From an uncultured Aquimarina sp. (GTDB lineage: Bacteria > Bacteroidota > Bacteroidia > Flavobacteriales > Flavobacteriaceae), in contig NZ_CANLYD010000001.1 of NCBI RefSeq assembly GCF_947495315.1, positions 434,001 to 498,000 on the forward strand: a stretch of DNA of 64,000 nucleotides. The letters run 5' to 3'. Each line of letters opens with the position of its first letter. The first letter of the stretch is position 1. Below are positions 1 to 9,300 of the stretch, piece after piece. Under the pieces are notes generated by a model. The model made no database searches and was not told where the DNA came from. It saw only the letters and a list, made by a program, of their open reading frames with translations. The translations under genes were made by a program, and so were the position numbers.

Positions 1-413
1 GAGGTTTAGTTTTAAAAAATTATTCGTTATTGTTCTGACTGATATTTTGGAGAATAATTTTATCTAATTAAAGTAGCTCAAACAATTTTGAAATTTTCGG
101 TGGAGGAGGTGTTGATTTCATAATTCATAAGTTTTAGTTTGTAAAAGTGTTTCTTGTGTTATTTTTTTACTAAGTTATTACGAAATATTCAATTTTAGTG
201 TTTAGAAAAGTTACTACAACGTTTTCGTGTTGATAAATTCTTAGCATTTTGCATAATATGTTAAAAAGCAAGCTTTAATTAACAGTTGTTTAGTGTATTA
301 AGAGGTGTTTTGGATAAGGAAATAAGATATTGTTTGTGTAGTATAACAGTTTTATAGAGATTTCTGTTTTTAGGTATAACGAAACTTGTTTTGAGAATTA
401 TAGCAACTAATAA

Positions 414-465
414 AAATTAAACAACTCTCTGGTTTTTATCCTTAAGATAGAATATATTATTAAGG
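414..465. repeat. Copy 1 of a ~50-bp dispersed element
   Basis: This stretch resembles 10619-10665: both read AATTAAACAACT, then a CTnG(T)TTTTAATCC-like segment, then ATATATTATTA. A weaker, shorter relative lies at 42461-42492. The other two copies sit between a minus-strand stop codon and its terminator hairpin; this one is beside no intact gene. Function unknown. Confidence 0.4.
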
Positions 466-478
466 AATAATACAATTG

Positions 479-499
479 TCAGTCTGAGCCTGTCGAAAT
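479..499. repeat. Short dispersed intergenic repeat
   Basis: The sequence GTCAGTCTGAGCCTGTCGAA is of the kind found scattered in intergenic DNA of Flavobacteriia, usually as one arm of a small hairpin. It is related in style to the elements at 36251-36300 and 41050-41100 (GTCA..CGAGTG...TATCGA), but here only one arm is evident. Confidence 0.4.
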
Positions 500-662
500 T
501 TTAACTTGGTTAGAAACCATAATCACGTAGGTATCTGTTATAAAAAACAAATTACATATGTTAAAAAATTGTATATGGTTTAATCGAGTGTCAATATAAT
601 AAACGGTTAACATGTTTTAATTTTTTACTTTATTTTGTAGTGTTATACTGTATAGTTAACAA

Positions 663-1222
663 TTAGATATTCCTTCTCTAGATAAGGAACAATTACATCA
701 AGCTATTGATACAGTAAATTTTAGAAAAAAGAATCAACGGTGTTATTACAACTTTTAAAACGTTCTAAGGATCTTAAGAATTTTTCTGCTGCTTATGATG
801 TTTCGCATAAACTTGGGTTGTACTATTTTTTAAAAGCTAAAAAAGATAATTCTCTATATTATCTTAATACTATAAAGATAGAGTTAGAAGAAATAAAGGA
901 TGATAATCCTAAACTGGTGCAAGTTAACAAAACAGTTAAAAACCTTATCCAATCCTCATCAGACATCGCACTAATAGCCGATAAAATCGAATCTCAACAC
1001 CCTAGATTAATTGTATATCTTAGGAATAAGCACCTATAACTTTCTGATACAGAGATTAGATACTACTTACTTACCAAACTTAACCTATTGGTTAAAGAGA
1101 CTGGGGTGGTACTCGGGGTGGCTCCAGAAATGGTAAAATCAAGCAGAAGTAGGCTCAAAAAGAAAATAAACATTCCTTCAGAAGTATCACTCAAGGAATA
1201 TCTAGATAAAACTTATATTTAG
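663..1222 (+). pseudogene. Broken TPR/HTH transcriptional regulator
   Basis: Three pieces read as one damaged gene. Frame from 663 gives LDIPSLDKEQLHQAID and runs to a stop near 752. The frame opened by GTG at 740 carries a helical TPR-like segment (SAAYDVSHKLGLYYFLK...) and stops at TAA 1037-1039. The same frame continues after that stop to TAG 1220-1222 with LSDTEIRYYLLTKLNL, VKETGVVLGVAPEMVKSSRS and RLKKKINIP, which is the C-terminal helix-turn-helix of flavobacterial TPR regulators of the SusR/LuxR-like kind. A frameshift near 730-740 plus an in-frame stop directly before the HTH make a working protein unlikely. It sits beside the polysaccharide operon and may once have regulated it. A sequencing error is possible but would have to occur twice. 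Confidence 0.65.
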
Positions 1223-1276
1223 TATTTATAAGGTATCAGTACTATTTTGATGTGTTTTTAGTATTGTATTATAAAA

Positions 1277-1307
1277 AAAAGTGGAGATTTAGAATAGCTC
1301 CACTTTT
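1277..1307. terminator. Hairpin terminator after the polysaccharide operon
   Basis: Stem AAAAGTGGAG (1277-1286) pairs with CTCCACTTTT (1298-1307), flanked by A and T runs so it can work in both directions. It lies between the regulator remnant and the 3' end of the three-gene minus-strand operon. Confidence 0.75.
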
Positions 1308-1405
1308 TAATTTTAGATATATTATTTCGTTTATATGTATAAAAATTAGTAACAACTTTATCTGTGAAATAGTTACAGTATTAGCAGCTGTCTTGTTTTT
1401 TTATA

Positions 1406-4400
1406 TTACTTTTTAAATATTTTCTTAGTTCGCACTTGTTTCACATCAGTTACTTTAATGATGTATATACCAGAAGTAAGATTACTTAGATCTACAGTGA
1501 CATTTGCCTCTTCCATATTTTGCGAAAGCACTTGTTGTCCCAGGCTATTGATTATTTTAAGATTAGCAGTCTTTGAACCATTATTGTTAATAGTAAGTAT
1601 ATCTGTTACAGGGTTCGGAAATGCATACAGTACGCCTTCGGCATCTGAAGCTTCTAGTTCAGGACTCGTTCTTATTAGATTAGTGCATCCAGAAACGATA
1701 AGACCCGGTCCAGTTACTTCTACATAATCAATTTTAGCAAGCCCCTCAATGCTAGTAGCATTAAGTGATATCGATTTCACTCCGGCATCTAAGGTAACTG
1801 TTGTTGACGTCGTTATCCAATTACCTTGTGTATCGCTGAATAGCATATCGTTAGCCATGGTAGTTCCGTTAACAACTAAGTCAGCGGTTCTGGCCGAACC
1901 ACCATAATAACGCCATACAAAAGTATACGAGCCAGCTGCACCATCAATTTCCCAATCTATTGCTTTTCCAATTGCATTTGATGTGTTGGCGTAACCAATA
2001 CCAGTATACCCTTTAGAAACACTTTTAATGGAACCATCTACGTTGCAAAAGCCCATTTCATTTTCTTCAATGATTATAGTATTTGTGGATCCACTTGTAG
2101 ATCCATTGAATTCTATCCAATTTAGATTTAATAAATATCCGTTGCCTCCTGTAAATACCAGATATACATCGTAAGTTCCACTTACTGCGTTCAGAGCAGC
2201 ACTTACAGTTTCATAATTAGTCCATGAACCTGTGGTATCTACTGGAATAGTAGTGATTAAAGTACCAGAGACTCCATTCAGTCGAACTTCAATATCTCCT
2301 CCATTATTTTTGCTTGAAACTCGGGCATCAATAGCATTAGCACAGCTAAGGTCAATATTATTAAATCTGAGCCAATCTCCATTTTGTATAAACCCAACTT
2401 GTTGTCCACCACCAGTATCAGAAGATGATTCAATCATTACTCCTGACATCGTATCGTAATCTTCCGCTTCAATGGTTGCACAAGCTGATACTTCACTTCC
2501 ATATACTTCTACTTCTGCTAAATTTAATACAATAGTTGTAGGATCAGAATGTTGTTGTATTTTAATAATTTGACCAGTAACTCCACCAGCATCCATTGTT
2601 ATAGATGGATCTGGATAAGTAGTGTATGTTTTGGTATAGGTTATAGCGCCATTACTATCCATAACAATAACATCAAAATTAGATAACCTAGTATTGCAGC
2701 AATTATCTACACGGGCAAAAACGTTAATATCGTCAATAGTATGATTTGACCCTAAATCAACCTGCCACCAAGGATCTATTTCTGAGGATGTACGTGTTAC
2801 CGAACCGCCAGACCATTTTCCATTGGTGTTGCCATCAATAGCCAGAAAAGCTTCACCACCACCGTTCGGATGATTGGATGATTGAGTAGCAGCTCCCTGT
2901 AAGGCAAGGTTAGTTTCATCTGGATCAGTTCCTCCGTCATCTGTAGTAATAGTTAATTGTCGCATTTTAGATGCGGCAGCTGCAAAGGTATTATTTCCGC
3001 CTTGTGAAGCTGTTATATTTGTCGTGCCAACTCCTTTAATGCGAATCTTATTGTTTACAATAGTTGCTACATTGGTATTAGAACTTGAAATGGTAACTGC
3101 AGCTCCGGAACTGGCATGTGCAAAAGGCGAAAAATCTGGATCACCTACTTTTTTATTCGGTATCTCACGAAAATCAATGAATTGATGGTAATTAGGTTTT
3201 GTTTCTCCCACTAAATAAGCTTGCTGAGGTCTAGTATAGGGTACGTAATCTGCATTCGCTTCTAATTGATCATTTACATGCTTTAATACTTCTACTTCAT
3301 CAGGCATGGCTAATCCACCGTTAGTAATTGTTGTAGAAAATGTTATTGAAGCTCCGGCAGAAGTAATTCTTTTTACCATTCTATATGCTTGATCCTTGTC
3401 GTACATTAGTGGCTCGTCGTTTAAAGACCACCGTCTACGAATGGGAACAAACATATGTTTTACGAATACTTTACCTGTTTCAGGGTGTACTGATAAAGGT
3501 GATTCTTCCATATCTGTAACAGTATACTCTTCATAGCCCCAAGAATTTGATGGGGCTTTTTGTCCTCCTATAGAAGTCACATGGCCTGCTGTAAATTGAG
3601 ACCATATGTCATTAGCTTGATATTTTATTATTTTGTAATCATCTTCATCTCTTTCATCTACACCATCTGAGTCAACCTTTATGCCAGGGAAATAACTTTT
3701 ATTAAAATTGACACCAAGAGCAGCTCCAGGATTCGTTTCTTTAATTACATTAATAAATATATCCTTTCTGGGAATAGAATCGTCTGATCCACCAATTTTA
3801 TCAATCCAATATCCATCTACCAAACCATCAAAACGCTCTAGAAACCCTCTCATTAATAGATTGAAAGCTGGGTAATTACCAAGGTTATTTCTGTTTTTAT
3901 AGGCGTCCCAACCAGCTATTTGAGCGGCTGATCCTTCGCCCATATTAGGCCAGTGGTTTATGTATAGGATGACTTTAATGCCGGCATCTTTAAATACTTT
4001 GATAACATCAAAAATGATTTGTTCATTTTCTAGGCTTGGAACAAAATCAGGATGTATTTCATTCGCTACATCTATATAATTATTTTGCCGTACTGTATAT
4101 AAACTACTATTCGCATTATTGGTTAAGTTTGTAATCACGTGACCAATAGTAGGATAATCTCTAACGATTTGTTTAGCTGCTTCTACGTAGTCATAACCAT
4201 TGGCTACATACCGATCTAAATCTTTTCCTCCTCGAATAATTAAGCGAACACCCCAGGAACCTTCCATCCACGGAACCTCAGAGGTTTGCTGTGCCTTCCC
4301 TATATCAGAACAAAGGATTAAAAAAGCTAATAAAACAACCATTTTCATTCGAGAAAACGGGTTGTTTTTTAAAAAAACGGATATTAATTTGTTATTTTTC

Positions 4401-4414
4401 ATCATTATATTCAT
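1406..4414 (-). CDS. Secreted multi-CBM protein with unassigned N-terminal domain, T9SS cargo
   Basis: 1002 residues, probably secreted through the Sec pathway and then the type IX system. The hydrophobic signal segment lies near residues 24-41. Residues ~51-403 form a domain shared with the neighbouring 1324-residue protein (GHVITNL, DVANEIHP, DGYWID at 200-205, VDSDGV, VPYTRP). I cannot place it in a known family; its alternating strand/helix look and the DGYWID motif suggest a TIM-barrel glycoside hydrolase, which is inference. Then follow an Ig-like domain (~411-490), an F5/8-type C (discoidin) module (~500-640), a CBM6-like module opening with IEAEDYD (~645-770), a CBM35-like module (~778-905) and a T9SS type A sorting tail (~928-1002, with PNPVTD and a basic end). 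It is the last gene of the operon, 40 bp after the lyase. Confidence 0.75.
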   Translation of the reverse strand: MNIMMKNNKLISVFLKNNPFSRMKMVVLLAFLILCSDIGKAQQTSEVPWMEGSWGVRLIIRGGKDLDRYVANGYDYVEAAKQIVRDYPTIGHVITNLTNNANSSLYTVRQNNYIDVANEIHPDFVPSLENEQIIFDVIKVFKDAGIKVILYINHWPNMGEGSAAQIAGWDAYKNRNNLGNYPAFNLLMRGFLERFDGLVDGYWIDKIGGSDDSIPRKDIFINVIKETNPGAALGVNFNKSYFPGIKVDSDGVDERDEDDYKIIKYQANDIWSQFTAGHVTSIGGQKAPSNSWGYEEYTVTDMEESPLSVHPETGKVFVKHMFVPIRRRWSLNDEPLMYDKDQAYRMVKRITSAGASITFSTTITNGGLAMPDEVEVLKHVNDQLEANADYVPYTRPQQAYLVGETKPNYHQFIDFREIPNKKVGDPDFSPFAHASSGAAVTISSSNTNVATIVNNKIRIKGVGTTNITASQGGNNTFAAAASKMRQLTITTDDGGTDPDETNLALQGAATQSSNHPNGGGEAFLAIDGNTNGKWSGGSVTRTSSEIDPWWQVDLGSNHTIDDINVFARVDNCCNTRLSNFDVIVMDSNGAITYTKTYTTYPDPSITMDAGGVTGQIIKIQQHSDPTTIVLNLAEVEVYGSEVSACATIEAEDYDTMSGVMIESSSDTGGGQQVGFIQNGDWLRFNNIDLSCANAIDARVSSKNNGGDIEVRLNGVSGTLITTIPVDTTGSWTNYETVSAALNAVSGTYDVYLVFTGGNGYLLNLNWIEFNGSTSGSTNTIIIEENEMGFCNVDGSIKSVSKGYTGIGYANTSNAIGKAIDWEIDGAAGSYTFVWRYYGGSARTADLVVNGTTMANDMLFSDTQGNWITTSTTVTLDAGVKSISLNATSIEGLAKIDYVEVTGPGLIVSGCTNLIRTSPELEASDAEGVLYAFPNPVTDILTINNNGSKTANLKIINSLGQQVLSQNMEEANVTVDLSNLTSGIYIIKVTDVKQVRTKKIFKK

Positions 4415-4454
4415 TTTATGGTGTTCACTAAATCATGTACGTATGTCAGTATTT

Positions 4455-6278
4455 TTACTGTTTAATGATTTTACTAGTAAGTACTTTTGATCTATTGGAT
4501 ACTTTTAAGAGGTATAACCCTTTCGCCAATCCATTGATATCCAAAGAAACGGATCCTTCATTGATCACACCTTTTAGTATGGTCTTGCCATTCATATCAC
4601 TGATGGTATACGTAGATGTTTCATTAGTGCCTAAACTAATAGTAAACTGATCCGCTACAGGATTTGGATAAATAAGGACTTCGTTAGTATCTATAACATT
4701 AGGATCTTTATTGCTTTCTATTGGAGTAATAATCCAATGCAAGTTTTGACTATTACTCGACGAATCCCAAAGTGCTATATTTTGACTATCTGATCCACCA
4801 GAACCTCCGTCTAGAGCAAATCCAGATGCATTTCGTTTTATTAACTTAAACGCTCCACCACCAACATTCACTTTTTGCCATTGCTGGTTTTGGTTATTTT
4901 CATTACAGGTCCATAAATATACATTCTGACGCGTCGCTCCACCATGATTTCCATCAATACAATGATTAGTTCCTACTTTTTGGTAAGAATAATAACCATT
5001 TCCACGATCGATCTCAATCCATTGTTGATTAACATTATTTGGGTTAGCAGACCATAAGTATACATTTTGTCCGTCTGCAACACCTTGATTACCGTCTATA
5101 GCAAAATCAGAAGCATTGCGTTTTTGAATATGAACTAATGAACCGCCCCCAGTAGTGCCTCCATCACTTTCAGCGATTTTAATATTAGATACCGTATATA
5201 CTTCATCAGCGTAACTTGTTTTGGCTTGTATAATAAGTTCTAATTTATTACCACTAATATTAGCAATTGAAAGCGTTTTCAAAGCAAAAGCATTTACATT
5301 TTTAGCAATGGTTTTTTGAGCACCTCCATCTACTTTATAATACACATTGATATAATCCGAATCTTCCATGTTTCCTTCCCCTTTGATATTCAAGCTGATG
5401 TCTACTTTTGAAGCACAAGAAATATCGATAGCTCCAGAACTGTAGTTTGTTGTCTCATTAGAAACCGTGAAGTTATTATCTTTCCAAGGTAAACTGCATC
5501 CAGGAGGAGTAACGTCTGAAGGATTTACTATATCATATCCATCTGGACCATTCCAAAGAGTAACATCATCGTAAGTAACCGTTCTTGTCTCTCCACTTAC
5601 GTACTCTTCATTAGCATAATTATACATACCCCATGAGCCTGGCGTAGAATAGGACTGATTATACTGACCATTTTCGTTCTGATCTCCAAAACCAATAGTC
5701 TGACCTGTTTTATTGAGCATTAGTTCATCATCTATCCAAACTTGCACGATACCGTCACTAACATTTTTTAATTTCACGTGAATAACCACTTTTACAAATT
5801 GATCTTTTGGAAAGTCAGGATAAATAACATATCTAGTAAAGTTTTGCCCCATATTATAACGGTGTTGCCATCTAAGCGACCCATCACCAAAATATTGAAG
5901 CATAAAATAATGATTTGCAGCTCCTTCCCTAAAACCCCAAGTTTGCATTAATGACATTTCAGTATTTGGATTGTTAGCTAATGTATTGCTATGTACTTTT
6001 AACCAAAAGCCAGTCCAGAATTCCTGTTTAAATACATAAGCATTATCCTTAGCTCTAAATTCTGTTTTTTTAGAAGATGTTCCGGTACCGGTATAATCAC
6101 TAGGTTTCCAGGTACATTCCAGAGCACCATCCTTAAAGGTCATTCTGTTAAGGTTTGTAGTTTCAAATGGTCCCAAAGTACCATCATTGAAGTCATGTTT
6201 TAATAAATCTTGAGCGCTTAGAGTGGAGATTAGTCCTAAGCACAGTGAAAATGCTTTTAGATAAAATAATCGTTTCAT
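4455..6278 (-). CDS. Secreted polysaccharide lyase with ricin-type lectin and T9SS tail
   Basis: 607 residues. Signal peptide ~1-22 ending in LSAQ. Residues ~25-250 resemble the heparinase I / glucuronan lyase-like fold (Pfam Polysacc_lyase, PF14099; families such as PL13 and PL20): EFWTGFWLKVHS, then FMLQYFGDGSLRWQHRYN, then YDDVTLW. Such enzymes cut uronic-acid polysaccharides by beta-elimination, leaving an unsaturated uronate end. The exact substrate cannot be read from sequence. A beta-sandwich module follows (~260-375), then a ricin/CBM13 beta-trefoil (~380-520) with three NQ.W/N-LHW repeats, and a T9SS type A tail (~535-607). The lectin and tail are close copies of those in the upstream 1324-residue protein. 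It is the middle gene of the operon, with a 26-bp upstream gap. Confidence 0.8.
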   Translation of the reverse strand: MKRLFYLKAFSLCLGLISTLSAQDLLKHDFNDGTLGPFETTNLNRMTFKDGALECTWKPSDYTGTGTSSKKTEFRAKDNAYVFKQEFWTGFWLKVHSNTLANNPNTEMSLMQTWGFREGAANHYFMLQYFGDGSLRWQHRYNMGQNFTRYVIYPDFPKDQFVKVVIHVKLKNVSDGIVQVWIDDELMLNKTGQTIGFGDQNENGQYNQSYSTPGSWGMYNYANEEYVSGETRTVTYDDVTLWNGPDGYDIVNPSDVTPPGCSLPWKDNNFTVSNETTNYSSGAIDISCASKVDISLNIKGEGNMEDSDYINVYYKVDGGAQKTIAKNVNAFALKTLSIANISGNKLELIIQAKTSYADEVYTVSNIKIAESDGGTTGGGSLVHIQKRNASDFAIDGNQGVADGQNVYLWSANPNNVNQQWIEIDRGNGYYSYQKVGTNHCIDGNHGGATRQNVYLWTCNENNQNQQWQKVNVGGGAFKLIKRNASGFALDGGSGGSDSQNIALWDSSSNSQNLHWIITPIESNKDPNVIDTNEVLIYPNPVADQFTISLGTNETSTYTISDMNGKTILKGVINEGSVSLDINGLAKGLYLLKVSNRSKVLTSKIIKQ

Positions 6279-6304
6279 AATTTATTGGTTATAATTTTTA
6301 TGGC

Positions 6305-9300
6305 TTATTGTTTAATGATCTTACCTGTTAGCACTTTTGACCTATTGGATACTTTTAAGAGGTATAGCCCCTTTGCTAATCCATTGACGTTTAAGGAAGC
6401 AGAACCTTCGTTGATCACACCTTTAAGTATGGTTTTGCCATTCATATCACTGATGGTATACATAGATGTTTCTGTAGTGTCCAAACTAATATTGACCTGA
6501 TCCGCTACAGGATTTGGATAAATAAGGACTTCGCTAGTATCGTTAGTATAAATATCTCTATTGCTTGTTATTGGAGTAATGATCCAATGCAAATTTTGAC
6601 TGGTACTAGACGAATTCCAAAGCCCAACATTCTGAAGATTTGATCCACCTGAACCACCATCGATAGCAAGACTTGGATCACTACGCATAATCAATTTAAA
6701 TGCACCTCCACCTACATCAACTTTTTGCCAATGTTGATTATGATTATTTTTATTCACCGCCCATAAATATACATTTTCTTCATCATTACCTACACCGCCT
6801 CCATCTAAGGCATAATCAGTATCCATTTTTTGATAAGTATAGTAGCCATTACCTCTATCGATCTCGATCCATTGCTGATTTACATTATTTGGCTTTTGAC
6901 TATACAGATATATATTTTGACCATTATCTCCTCCCCAATTTCCATCTATAGCATAACCTTTGGCATTACGCTTCGTAATATGTACTAATTTGGTGCTTGA
7001 GATACTAGTCCCATAAACTTCGACCTCAGCTAAATTCATAGTAGGTGTTTCATTGGATTGCACTCTAACAGTCTGACCAGTAGCTGGTGGAATCTCTATA
7101 ATCATTAAAGGATTAGGAATATCGGTGAATGTTTGTGAATATGTTGTATTACTGTCACCATCAAAAATTGATACAGTGAAGTTTGTTAATCTTCCGATAC
7201 AACAAGCATCGGTTCTATTGTACACATGAATCTCATCAATGCTGAATTCATTTCCTAAATCTACTTCCCACCAAGCATTAGGACCCGTAGCCGCAATTAC
7301 TGAATCTGCACCAAAAGATCCATTAGTATTTCCATCGTTGGCATAGGCCGCAACACCACCATTTTGCGTTCCCGATTGTGAAGCCGTTCCATTTAGAGCT
7401 AAATTATCCCCATTAACAATAGTAGTATCTGAAGTGGAAATGTACTCAGAAGTCGCCATATATCCTTGTGTGTCAGTAACTGCAAAAAATATTAATTCAG
7501 CATTCGTAGGAATAGCAGCGGAAATCGTATTTCCAGAAATAGTTGCATTGATTGATTCCCACGATTTGTCATTTAAGTCTATAGTATCACCATCATTGGT
7601 ATAAAACAATTGAGCACTATCTATTCCAATAGCTGAACTAGCAGTCACATACCCTATGTTTGAATTAATAGAAATATTTTCTACTAGTGGTAATGCCGTA
7701 CCTCCATTAACCACAGAATTAGCAAATCGATATACCTCATCACGATTTCTCCAGGTTAAATGACCATGTGCAAAGTTATCAACGTACAATAAAGTTGCAG
7801 GTCCATTAACTGTTTGTGAAGATTTCTGGTTTACAGAAAGCGAAAAATGAAAATCATTAAGTCCGTTAAGCCACAAAGTAGGAAAGGTTACGTTATCAAA
7901 ATAAGCACTTCCATCATAATAGGTGTTTACAAAGTCCGCCTCTTCTTGGCTTGTTATAGCATCTCCTTGATGTCCATCTGATTCAGATAAAAACCCTCCA
8001 CCATAGACCGGTAAAGCCCAAGCAAGTCGATTATCTACGCCCATAACAGTACTCGTAATGGTTCCACCCCAGCTAGAACCCATAACTCCAATTTTACTGG
8101 CATTAACCTCTGGGAAAGAAGCTATAAGTGAATGTCCTTTCATTACCTGGGCAATAGCATGATAGTACCATTGTTCTTCTATAGGTAATCGATAATCGTT
8201 CCAAACCCCATCACGTTTTGGACCTGGATTGGGGGTTGGGTCGTTATTAGGATATTGTCCTTCTAAATCCATACTAATGGCCGCATATCCTTTATCATTC
8301 CAGTATTTTACTACTTGAGGAAATGCTGTTCCGCCACCACCGTGAGCGTATACAACAGCTGGCCAACCTCCTGTAGGAGGAGTACCACTAGGTGTGCTAT
8401 AATAAGCAAATACTTCTACTTTTTCTCCTAAATAGTCAATTGACTCATATAACATTCCTATCATTCCATCTTGGGCATCCACATCTGAAGTTCTCCAATT
8501 TGGAACTTCTTTTAATTCAGTGACGTTCCAGGGACCAATAGTTTCATTGTTTTGGCCACCCAACACCGTTAACACGCGTGATCGATCAGGTGCGGCATTA
8601 TATGTTGCGTCACCAGCTTGAGATGCAGTTATATAAGAATTGCCTTCTCCCACGATATGAATTTTACCATTTACAATAGTAGCCACATTAGTATTCCCAC
8701 TAGTGTAAGTTACTGCCAAACCTGAACTTGCGGTTACTCCTGGGTCAAAATCAGGATCACCTACACGAATGGTTGGAAATGGTGGAAAAGTAATTACTTG
8801 GTCTTGTTTAATATCCCCAACAACCACTAGTGGTCGTTCTGCTGGCACAGCAGATGTAAAAGTCCCTGCACCAGCTTGCGTTGCTGTAATAGTTGTTTTA
8901 CCAGAACCTACAATACGTACTCTACCATTAACTATTGTAGCCACATTCGTATTAGAACTTGTAAAAGATATTGGTAATCCTGAAGTAGTTGTAGCTGCTA
9001 TAAAATCGGCATCACCCACTTGTTTTGTAGGTATGTCCGGAAACTCAATATATTGGGTTTCTCCTACTAAACTAGCCCCTTCTGGTCGTGTATAGGGTAC
9101 ATAATCTGGTTTCGGATCCATAAGCATCCTAGTATTAACTACCTTCATAATCTCCATTTCATCAGACATCATATGACCCGCTCGACCGTCTCCAAGGTTT
9201 GGTGTTTGATTGGTGTTTGCAAAAGTAATCATCCCACCATAATCCGTAATTCTTCTAACAAACCTATAGGCTTCTTCGGTATTAAAAACTATAGGTACTT

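Larger units (their letters stand above)
1..662. other. AT-rich stretch without a recognisable gene
   Basis: All frames are broken by frequent stops and I see no convincing coding sequence. It contains a short dispersed repeat (479-499) and a copy of a roughly 50-bp element (414-465) that also occurs near the end of the acyl-CoA dehydrogenase gene. It may include eroded upstream parts of the regulator remnant that begins near 663, but no translated similarity is visible. Confidence 0.6.

Noticed and set aside
6700..6951. Plus-strand His/Tyr-rich frame inside the 1324-residue gene
   Set aside because: It mirrors the lectin repeats on the other strand; no promoter or family match.
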